A stretch of 64,000 nt of DNA from Gemmatimonadales bacterium (GTDB lineage Bacteria; Gemmatimonadota; Gemmatimonadetes; Gemmatimonadales; GWC2-71-9): NCBI GenBank assembly GCA_020633775.1, contig JACKDA010000007.1, positions 46,513 to 110,512 on the forward strand. Reading direction: 5' to 3'. A model generated the notes under the pieces. The model ran no database searches, was not told where the DNA came from, and saw nothing but the letters and a program-made list of their open reading frames with translations. Positions 1 to 6,335 of the stretch are shown in pieces. The position numbers and the translations under genes are program-made. Within the stretch, counting starts at the first letter, position 1, and every line of letters starts with the position of its first letter.

Positions 1-56
1 GGGTCTCGGGTAACCCCCAAAGCAAGGCAACCCGCGTGCCGATGGGAAGGGACATT

Positions 57-108
57 CTGGCAGGTCGGGGCGCCCGGCCCCGAAATGGCGCCGTGGCGGG
101 CCTGCCAG
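57..108 (-). terminator. Possible terminator downstream of cinA
   Basis: Nested inverted repeats lie just past the cinA stop: CTGGCAGG at 57-64 pairs with CCTGCCAG at 101-108, and TCGGGG at 65-70 pairs with CCCCGA at 78-83. No T-run follows, as is usual in DNA of this composition. I see no gene in the first 116 bases. Confidence 0.35.
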
Positions 109-116
109 CGCGTCAG

Positions 117-1340
117 TCAGCGGCCGGTGAGCCGCCGATGGAGCCCGAGCAGCGCCGCCTGGGCGGAGCGGATCCGGACCTGCTCGCGGTCGCCGGCGAA
201 CCCGGCGGTGGCGGTGGTCACCGAGCCGTCGATCGACCACCCGAAGCAGACCGTCCCGACCGGCTTCTCGGGGGTCCCCCCACCCGGTCCGGCGACCCCG
301 GACACCGCGATCGCGACCCGGGCCCCGAGCCGCTCGGCGGCGCCGCGCGCCATCGCCGCCACCACCGGCTCGGAGACCGCGCCGTGCGCCACGATCAGCG
401 ACGCGTGGACACCGAGCTGGGTGATCTTGACCTCGTTGGCGTAGCTCACGATCCCGCCGAGGTAGACGTCGGAGCTGCCGGCGATCGCCGTGACGCGGGC
501 ACCCACCAGGCCACCCGTACAGCTCTCCGCCGTCACGAGGGTCATCCCCCGCTCCCGCAAGCCGGCGAGGACGACCTCGGCGAGGTCGCGCAGTCCCGTC
601 GCATAGACCCACTCCCCCGCCGCCTCGCGCACGATCGTCTCGGCCTGGTCGAGCGCCGCATCGGCCGCGGACCCTTCGAGCTCCCACGCCGTCAGCCGGA
701 GGTCGACACCGGTCTGGTCGGGGAGGTAGGCGAGGGTGACGGGGGCGAGCGACTCCTCCAGCGGGCCGAGGAGTTCGCCGAGTCGCGACTCGGGGATGCC
801 GCTGGTGCGGAGGACGCGGGAGCGGATGCTCCGCAGTCCGAGGCGCTCCTCCAGGCGCGGCAGCACCTCCTCGGCGAGGAGGGTCTCGAGCTCGATCGGG
901 ACGCCGGGCAGGAGGATCACCAGTCCCCGGGCGGTCTCGATCCAGAGCCCCGGCGCCGAGCCGCGGCGATTCGGGAGCACCGTGGCGCCGGCGGGGACCA
1001 TCGCCTGGGAGCGATTGCTCTCACTGATGGTGCGGCCCACCGCGGCCCAGCGCGCGACGAGCGCGTCCCACAGCGATTCGTCGAACTGCAGCGGGCAGTC
1101 GAGGAGGGTGGCGACGACGTCGCGGGTGATGTCGTCGCGGGTCGGGCCGAGGCCGCCGGTCACCAGCACGAGTCCGGTGCGGGCGAGGGCCTGGTCGACG
1201 GCGTCGCGGATGTCCTCGGCACGGTCGCCGACCGTGGCGCGCCGGGCGACGCGGATGCCGCGCGCCGCGAGCACCAGCCCGGCGTGCGCGGCGTTGGTGT
1301 CGATCGTGTCGCCGAGCAGCAGCTCGGTGCCGACCGTCAC
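117..1340 (-). CDS. cinA: CinA family protein (nicotinamide-nucleotide amidohydrolase type)
   Basis: The protein has the two-domain CinA layout. An N-terminal molybdopterin-binding-like domain carries TVGTELLLGD at the start and TGGLGPTRDD near residue 65. A C-terminal CinA/PncC domain carries TAESCTGGLVG and VSGVAGPGGGTPEKPVG. In the family the C-terminal domain deamidates NMN, recycling pyridine nucleotides, and the N-terminal domain can act as an ADP-ribose pyrophosphatase. Both active regions look intact and the length of 407 residues is normal. The start is uncertain: there is no ATG near the domain boundary. I chose the GTG at 1340; a CTG at 1370 would overlap the pgsA stop and restore the usual AEIVT-like N-terminus. 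It is the last gene of the dnaX-to-cinA run, and the pgsA-cinA pairing is common in bacteria. Confidence 0.9.
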   Translation of the reverse strand: MTVGTELLLGDTIDTNAAHAGLVLAARGIRVARRATVGDRAEDIRDAVDQALARTGLVLVTGGLGPTRDDITRDVVATLLDCPLQFDESLWDALVARWAAVGRTISESNRSQAMVPAGATVLPNRRGSAPGLWIETARGLVILLPGVPIELETLLAEEVLPRLEERLGLRSIRSRVLRTSGIPESRLGELLGPLEESLAPVTLAYLPDQTGVDLRLTAWELEGSAADAALDQAETIVREAAGEWVYATGLRDLAEVVLAGLRERGMTLVTAESCTGGLVGARVTAIAGSSDVYLGGIVSYANEVKITQLGVHASLIVAHGAVSEPVVAAMARGAAERLGARVAIAVSGVAGPGGGTPEKPVGTVCFGWSIDGSVTTATAGFAGDREQVRIRSAQAALLGLHRRLTGR

Positions 1341-1366
1341 GATCTCGATGGCGGGCCGGGTCGCGG

Positions 1367-1996
1367 TCAGCGGAAGAGCCGGCGGTACTGGATCAGGTAG
1401 AGCACGAACGACCACACGGTGAGGGTGACCGCGATGCCGAGCGTCGCGGCGACGAAACCGCCATGGAACTGGTTCCACCACTCGGCGAAGGCCGAGCCCT
1501 GCCAGCCGCGCGACACGATCGCGTCGCGGAACGCGAACCAGGCGAGGGTGCCGCCGATGAAGACGTTCTGGAGCGAGGCCTTGATCTTCCCGGCGTTGCC
1601 GGCCGGGATCACCAGCCCGCGCCGCTGGGCGTACATCCGGAGCCCGGTCATCGCCGCCTCGCGACCGATCAGGAGCAGGCAGACCCAGAGCGGGATCGAG
1701 CCCCAGATCGGGATGTCGTAGAGCGCCTGCCGCTCGCGGGTGATCCACCAGATCGGCCCGAGGGTGGCGAGCAGCAGCAGCTTGTCGGCGAGCGGGTCGA
1801 GCGTCTTGCCGATGTCGGTGATCAGGCCGCGGCCGCGGGCGATGTGGCCGTCGATGACGTCGGTGACGGCGGCCGCGACGAAGATCAGGAAGCAGGCGAG
1901 CTTGGGCCAGTAGCCGTCGATGAACGGCAGGAACGCCACCACGGGCGTGATGGCGATCCGGGCGACCGTGAGGATGTTCGGCAGGTTCCAGATCAT
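1367..1996 (-). CDS. pgsA: CDP-diacylglycerol--glycerol-3-phosphate 3-phosphatidyltransferase
   Basis: This inner-membrane enzyme makes phosphatidylglycerol phosphate, the committed step to phosphatidylglycerol and cardiolipin. The 209-residue protein has several hydrophobic segments. It carries a perfect CDP-alcohol phosphotransferase signature at residues 46-71, with D46, D49, G50, A53, R54, G63, D67 and D71 in the canonical spacing. The ATG at 1996 is chosen because the protein then opens MIWNLPNILTVAR, the usual start of PgsA; the longer open frame upstream overlaps mglA in another frame. It lies 11 bases after the mglA stop and ends just before cinA, so co-transcription is likely. Confidence 0.93.
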   Translation of the reverse strand: MIWNLPNILTVARIAITPVVAFLPFIDGYWPKLACFLIFVAAAVTDVIDGHIARGRGLITDIGKTLDPLADKLLLLATLGPIWWITRERQALYDIPIWGSIPLWVCLLLIGREAAMTGLRMYAQRRGLVIPAGNAGKIKASLQNVFIGGTLAWFAFRDAIVSRGWQGSAFAEWWNQFHGGFVAATLGIAVTLTVWSFVLYLIQYRRLFR

Positions 1997-2007
1997 GGTG
2001 CGCCGGC

Positions 2008-2682
2008 CTACCCGAGGGTCTTGAGCACCTGCTTGCTGACGGCCTTGAGCGTGTCGAAGACGCCCTCGCCGCGGACCGCGATCGCCTCGAAGGTCGGCAC
2101 CCGCTCGATCCACACGCCATCGACCTCCTTCACCAGGTACTCGCCGGGGCGGTACGGGTCGGGGGTCGGCTTCTGGCGCGCCTCGTCCTCGACCGGGAAG
2201 CCGGGATTCAGCGCGGCGTCGAGGTCGGCGAGCGGGGCGGCGTTGGGGAGGTCCCGCTTGTTGTACTGCACGACGAACGGCATCTTCGGCAGGTCGTAGC
2301 CGTGCTGCGCCATGTTGTCGTACAGGTTCTGCATCGCCTCGAGGTTCGCCTCCATCCGGTCGATCTGCGAATCGGCGACGAACACCACGCCATCGACGCC
2401 CTTGAGGATCAGCTTGCGCGAGGCGTTGTAGTACACCTGGCCCGGGACGGTGTAGAGGTGGAACCGGGTGCGGAAGCCGCGGATGGTGCCGAGGTCCACG
2501 GGGAGGAAGTCGAAGAAGAGCGTGCGCTCGGTCTCGGTGGCAAGCGAGATCAGCTTCCCCTTCGAGGACGGCGCCACCTTCTCGTAGACGTACTCGAGGT
2601 TGGTCGTCTTGCCGCCCAGGCCCGGGCCGTAGTAGACGATCTTGCAGTTGATCTCGCGCGACGCGTAGTTGATCAGCGACAT
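2008..2682 (-). CDS. mglA: MglA-type small Ras-like GTPase
   Basis: MglA GTPases set the leading pole in bacteria that glide or twitch, and they act on type IV pili or gliding motors. This 224-residue protein has a P-loop GPGLGGKTT at residues 19-27 and a G4 motif NKRD at 141-144. At residues 78-82 it has TVPGQ in place of the DxxG of other Ras proteins, which is diagnostic of the MglA family. It sits directly downstream of a roadblock gene, as mglB-mglA pairs do elsewhere. In Myxococcus and Thermus MglB is the GAP for MglA; that this pair works the same way is inference. The location inside a dnaX-recR operon is notable. Confidence 0.92.
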   Translation of the reverse strand: MSLINYASREINCKIVYYGPGLGGKTTNLEYVYEKVAPSSKGKLISLATETERTLFFDFLPVDLGTIRGFRTRFHLYTVPGQVYYNASRKLILKGVDGVVFVADSQIDRMEANLEAMQNLYDNMAQHGYDLPKMPFVVQYNKRDLPNAAPLADLDAALNPGFPVEDEARQKPTPDPYRPGEYLVKEVDGVWIERVPTFEAIAVRGEGVFDTLKAVSKQVLKTLG

Positions 2683-2696
2683 GGGCGGGACGCCCC

Positions 2697-3197
2697 TCAG
2701 CTTCCGAAGAGTTTGTCGAGCTCGTCCTCGGCCTCGCCGAGGAACGCCGAATCCACCTGTGACGCGTCCTGCGCCGGGTCGCGATCGAACATCGCCGTGA
2801 AGATGGCGGTGAGATCGGTGACGGCGGCCTTCATGCGCAGCTTCACCAGCCCGAGCGTGGTGCGGTTGTCGAACAGGACCACGAGGATCACCCGCCGCGC
2901 GATGTCGGCGAGGTAGAGCGACTCCTTCTCGCCCTGGTGGAACAGCGCGCCGAACTCGGGCTCGCCGAGGAGGCGGGCGAGCTGGTCGTTCGCGGAGAAG
3001 TCGGCGGCGGTGAGCGAGGCGAAGGCGGTCGGATCGAAGGTCGGCGGCTCGCCGACGGTGACCAGCATCTGCCCGGCGCGATCGACCAGGAGCGCGGTGC
3101 GACCCTGGGCCTCGCGCAGGAAGTCCTGCAGCACGCCGCGGATCCGCGCGGAGTCCTCCTCGCGGAACGACCAGGACGTCGCGCGCGGCGCGGTCAC
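2697..3197 (-). CDS. Roadblock/LC7 domain protein (MglB-like)
   Basis: A 166-residue cytoplasmic protein with a roadblock/LC7 fold. It opens with a helix rich in charged residues, then TALLVDRAGQMLVTVGEP, the typical first strands of the domain. The later ILVVLFDNRTTLGLVKLRM segment is the last strand and helix. The C-terminal 30 residues are acidic and probably flexible. The GTG at 3197 overlaps the stop of the upstream small membrane gene as GTGA, indicating translational coupling. Its position 14 bases ahead of mglA suggests that it is the MglA partner. MglB function is inferred from this position and fold, since sequence similarity among MglB proteins is low. Confidence 0.82.
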   Translation of the reverse strand: MTAPRATSWSFREEDSARIRGVLQDFLREAQGRTALLVDRAGQMLVTVGEPPTFDPTAFASLTAADFSANDQLARLLGEPEFGALFHQGEKESLYLADIARRVILVVLFDNRTTLGLVKLRMKAAVTDLTAIFTAMFDRDPAQDASQVDSAFLGEAEDELDKLFGS

Positions 3198-3469
3198 GCG
3201 AGCGCCGCCTGGAGGCCGGCGATCACCCGGCGGGCCCGGGCCCGCAGCGCCGGCACCCGCTCCCACTCGAGGTAGTCGCGCAGCACGGGCAGCACCGCGC
3301 TGTCGCCCTCGCGCTCCATCCACCCGAGCGCGGCGAAGCGGCGCCACGGGTGGCGGGCGAAGAGGTCGTGGCGCTGGGCGCGATCGTGCTGCCGGGCCAG
3401 CACCCACCCGCCCGCCAGCCCGAGGAGGGCGGCGGTCAGGAAGGTCGGCAGCGCGGCACGTCGGCTCAT
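3194..3469 (-). CDS. Small single-pass membrane protein, unknown function
   Basis: This 91-residue protein starts with a hydrophobic segment at residues 7-25 (PTFLTAALLGLAGGWVLA) and continues with a basic, helical cytoplasmic part. The pattern RRFAALGWMEREGDSAVLPVLRDYL resembles a single HEAT-like helix pair, but I cannot assign a family. Its ATG overlaps the recR stop as ATGA, and its stop overlaps the roadblock start as GTGA, so all three are probably translated together. It may tether or regulate the roadblock/MglA pair; that is a guess from position only. Confidence 0.75.
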   Translation of the reverse strand: MSRRAALPTFLTAALLGLAGGWVLARQHDRAQRHDLFARHPWRRFAALGWMEREGDSAVLPVLRDYLEWERVPALRARARRVIAGLQAALA

Positions 3470-4059
3470 CGCAGGGCCTCTCGGGCGGTCAGGGCGTGCG
3501 TCAGGGTCACGCCGTCAACGTATTCCAGTTCGCCCCCGACCGGCAATCCGCGCGCCAGCCGGGACACGGTCACGCCCGCGTGGCGCGACAGCAGCTGCTG
3601 CAGGTAGGTGGCGGTCGCCTCCCCCTCCAGCGAGGAGTTGGTGGCGAGGATCACCTCCTGCACCCCGCCGGCGGCCATCCGCCGCTCCAGCAGGCCGATC
3701 CGGAGGGCCTCCGGTCCGATCCCCTCCAAGGGAGAGAGTCGGCCACCGAGCACCACATATCGACCCCGGAACACCCCCGACCGCTCCAGGACGGCCACCG
3801 CCGAGGGCTCCTCGACCACACAGAGGAGGGCGGGATCGCGCCGGGGATCGCGGCAGATGGTGCATTCCCCCTCCTCGGTCGGGGCCCCGCAGGCCTCGCA
3901 CGGATGGACCCGCTCCGCCACGTCGACGAGGGCGCCGGCGAGGAGGGTCATCCGTTCCCGCGGCTGCTGGAGGAGGTGATAGGCGAGCCGACCGGCGGTC
4001 TTGCGGCCGACCCCGGGCAGGCGGGCCAGCTCGCCAATCAGGCGATCGAGGGCATCCAC
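3466..4059 (-). CDS. recR: Recombination mediator protein RecR
   Basis: RecR works with RecF and RecO to load RecA on gapped DNA. The 197-residue protein has the helix-hairpin-helix LARLPGVGRKTAGRLAYHLL near residues 11-30, four zinc-finger cysteines at 54, 57, 66 and 69, and a Toprim domain beginning VVEEPSAVAVLE. The family length is about 200 residues. The GTG at 4059 is used, giving the typical start right before DRLIGELARLPG. The dnaX-ybaB-recR order is conserved across many phyla. The next gene starts inside its stop codon. Confidence 0.95.
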   Translation of the reverse strand: MDALDRLIGELARLPGVGRKTAGRLAYHLLQQPRERMTLLAGALVDVAERVHPCEACGAPTEEGECTICRDPRRDPALLCVVEEPSAVAVLERSGVFRGRYVVLGGRLSPLEGIGPEALRIGLLERRMAAGGVQEVILATNSSLEGEATATYLQQLLSRHAGVTVSRLARGLPVGGELEYVDGVTLTHALTAREALR

Positions 4060-4063
4060 GCGC

Positions 4064-4372
4064 CTAGCGATCCCCGGGCAGCGGGCTCCCCGCCGGGCGG
4101 TCGGCACCGGGTGACAGCTCCGCCGCCCGGCGCTGGGCCTCGGCGGTCGCGCCGAGGATCAGGTCGGCCAGCAGCTCGGCGTCGCGCTGCTCGAACGCCG
4201 CCGGCTCGATGGCGAGGTGCCGGATCCGGCCCCGTCCATCGACCCGGACCCGCACCGCGCCGCCGCCGGCCGTGACCTCGACGATGCGCGCCGCGAGTTC
4301 GTGTTCCGACGCCTCCGGACGCCGCTCCGCCTGCTGCCCCGGCTGGGGGGTGTGCTGCTGCCAATCGGCCAA
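4064..4372 (-). CDS. YbaB/EbfC family nucleoid-associated protein, short form
   Basis: YbaB/EbfC proteins bind DNA as dimers. Residues 25-90 match the family core, with IVEVTAGGGAVRVRVDGRGR then HLAIEPAAF and LADLILGATAEAQRRAAEL. The TTG at 4372 is chosen because the sequence GGAAGG lies about nine bases upstream and because it is the only start in this frame. An ATG at 4389 is in another frame. The 102-residue protein lacks most of the long N-terminal helix (usually ending in KMQEKMQ-like repeats) that YbaB proteins use for dimerisation. It sits between dnaX and recR, the standard place. Confidence 0.85.
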   Translation of the reverse strand: MADWQQHTPQPGQQAERRPEASEHELAARIVEVTAGGGAVRVRVDGRGRIRHLAIEPAAFEQRDAELLADLILGATAEAQRRAAELSPGADRPAGSPLPGDR

Positions 4373-4410
4373 CGTCTGCCGCCTTCCATGGGGGTGGTCC
4401 CGCAGGACGC

Positions 4411-6060
4411 CTACTGCTCGTCCACCAGCTCCAAATCTAACGCCTCCGCGAGCGCATCGAGGGCGGGATCCCGCCGCCGCAGCTCGGTGAGCCGCTCCTG
4501 CCGGAGCTCATCGACGGTCAGCCGCCGCCCCGCCTGGACCGGCGACGATCCGCCGGCGCCGGTCGACGGCTCGCCACCGACGAGTTCGAGCGAGACCTCG
4601 AGCCCCAGGCGCGCCGAGACCAGCGCGGCGACGGCGGCCTTCTGGCGCTCGATCCCCTCGCGGGAGACCGCCTGGCTCGGCCCGAACACGAGCTGGAGCA
4701 CCCCCGGATCGCCGACCCGGGGCGAGGCGTCCTGGAGCGCCTGACCGAGGAAGCGGCTCTGGCGGGTCGCGGTGGCGAGGATGTCGGGCCACGCGGCCCG
4801 CACCCCGACATCGTTCCAGGGCACCGAGTAGACCGGGGCCGTCGAGGGCGGCGACGCGGGTGCCGGCGATGGCTCGCGGGGCGGTGGCGGCGAGGTGACC
4901 GCGGGCGCCGGGGCCGCCGCCGGCCCGGGCGCCCCGCCGCTCAGCAGGGCCCTGAGGTCGACCGCCCTGTCCATCATCGCCCAGCGCAGGAGCAGGGTCT
5001 CGAGGATGAGCCGCGGGTTGGCGCTTCGCCGGAGCGCGGTCTCCGACTCGCCGAGGAGCTTGAGCATCCGCACGGCGTCCTCGGGGCCGATGCCCGCCGC
5101 CGCGGTCGCGACGACCCGACGGCCGGCCTCGCCGAGCGCCTCGGGGGCGGTGCCGTAGTGGTGCATGATGATCGCGCGCAGGAGGTCGGCGAGCCCGCCG
5201 GCCACCTCGACGAGATCGGCGCCCGCATCGACCAGCCGGTCCACCGTCGGGAAGACCTCCCCCGGCTTCCGCTCGGCGACCAGCGCCAGCAGCTGCCCGA
5301 ACGACTCCTCGTCGATCAGGCCGAGGACCTCGCGCACCCGCTCGGCGGTGAGCGGCCCCTCGCCGAAGGAGAGACACTGGTCGAGCACCGAGAGGGCGTC
5401 ACGCATGCCGCCGTCGGCGTGACGCGCGATCAGCAGCAGCGCGTCGTCGGCCGCATCGACCCCTTCCTCGGCGAGCACGCCGCGGAGCCGCTCCTGGATC
5501 GCGACCGGGCCGATCCGGCGGAAGTCGAAGCGCTGCAGGCGCGACATCACCGGGGCGGCGGTGTTGGCGATCTTCTGCGGCTCGGTGGTGGCGAACACGA
5601 ACACGACGCCCGGCGGCGGCTCCTCGAGGATCTTGAGGAGCGCGTTCCACGCCTCGCGGGTGAGCATGTGCGCTTCGTCGATGATGTAGACCTTGTGGTG
5701 CCCCTCCTGCGACGCGGCGTACATCGCGCGCTCGCGGAGATCGCGGGCATCATCGACGCCGCGATTGCTCGCCGCGTCGATCTCGACGACATCGAGGTTC
5801 GCCTGCCCGGTCCAGATCCGCCGGCACGCGTCGCACTCGCCGCACGGCTCGCCCTCGGCGGTCCGGTTGGCGCAGTTGAGCGCCATCGCGAGGATCCGCG
5901 CCGCGGTGGTCTTGCCGACCCCGCGCGGGCCGGTCAGCAGGTAGCCGTGGCCGACGCGGTCCCGGGCCACCGCCCCCCGCAAGGCCGCCGCGACGTGATC
6001 CTGCACCAGCAGCTCCGAGAAGCGGCGGGGGCGGTAACGACGGGCGAGTGCGAGGGACAT
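4411..6060 (-). CDS. dnaX: DNA polymerase III subunit gamma/tau
   Basis: The clamp-loader ATPase subunit of the replisome. The 549-residue protein has the standard opening MSLALARRYRPRRFSEL, a Walker A motif TGPRGVGKTT at residues 43-52, four zinc cysteines at about 63, 73, 76 and 79, a Walker B VYIIDEAHML near 124-133 and the sensor region FVFATTEPQKI. A proline/alanine-rich linker near residue 375 precedes the tau-like C-terminal part. The ATG at 6060 is used rather than an upstream in-frame ATG because the family start is unambiguous. I did not see an obvious slippery heptamer, so whether a short gamma form is made is unknown. It is the first gene of the operon. Confidence 0.95.
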   Translation of the reverse strand: MSLALARRYRPRRFSELLVQDHVAAALRGAVARDRVGHGYLLTGPRGVGKTTAARILAMALNCANRTAEGEPCGECDACRRIWTGQANLDVVEIDAASNRGVDDARDLRERAMYAASQEGHHKVYIIDEAHMLTREAWNALLKILEEPPPGVVFVFATTEPQKIANTAAPVMSRLQRFDFRRIGPVAIQERLRGVLAEEGVDAADDALLLIARHADGGMRDALSVLDQCLSFGEGPLTAERVREVLGLIDEESFGQLLALVAERKPGEVFPTVDRLVDAGADLVEVAGGLADLLRAIIMHHYGTAPEALGEAGRRVVATAAAGIGPEDAVRMLKLLGESETALRRSANPRLILETLLLRWAMMDRAVDLRALLSGGAPGPAAAPAPAVTSPPPPREPSPAPASPPSTAPVYSVPWNDVGVRAAWPDILATATRQSRFLGQALQDASPRVGDPGVLQLVFGPSQAVSREGIERQKAAVAALVSARLGLEVSLELVGGEPSTGAGGSSPVQAGRRLTVDELRQERLTELRRRDPALDALAEALDLELVDEQ

Positions 6061-6244
6061 GGCGGGGCCTGCGACTGGAGGGAAAAGCAAGTGCCCCAGG
6101 CTTCCCGAAGCGACACCGAGCATCGCTTAGCGCTGCTGCCGGCGAGGCCCTGACGCGGTTCGCGCGTCGGCGCCCTTCGGACCTGGGGCATGGGGAAGAT
6201 AGCGGCGTGCCGCGCGTCGTGAAAGGGCCCCGTGCATGCGCTGC

Positions 6245-6314
6245 GGGATTGCGTCGCCGCCGATGGCGGCTCGCAATGACGTCATTGCGAGCCGCACCGC
6301 GGCGAAGCAATCCC
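6245..6314. repeat. Intergenic inverted-repeat element with a perfect 30-bp palindromic core
   Basis: The core 6266-6295 is a perfect palindrome: GCGGCTCGCAATGAC at 6266-6280 is followed at once by its reverse complement. Outer arms GGGATTGC at 6245-6252 and GCAATCCC at 6307-6314 extend it to 70 bases, with imperfect pairing between. The layout GTCATTGCGAG followed by CGAAGCAATC is typical of small dispersed repeats found between genes in many bacteria. It lies in the gap between dnaX and the M14 peptidase gene, where the rest of the sequence shows nothing I can interpret. Confidence 0.85.
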
Positions 6315-6315
6315 G

Positions 6316-6335
6316 GGGACTCCCAGTGGAGTCCC
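6316..6335 (-). terminator. Hairpin at the end of the M14 peptidase gene
   Basis: GGGACTCC at 6316-6323 and GGAGTCCC at 6328-6335 form an 8-bp stem with loop CAGT. The stem touches the TAG stop of the upstream-coded peptidase gene. No T-run is present. Confidence 0.5.

Noticed and set aside
117..2120. A 667-codon frame joining pgsA-region sequence to cinA, as if a fusion
   Set aside because: Only the last 407 codons look like protein (CinA). The rest is pgsA and part of mglA in the wrong frame.
4373..4389. ATG at 4389 as the start of ybaB
   Set aside because: It is in another frame and has no ribosome site; the frame it opens has no similarity to YbaB.
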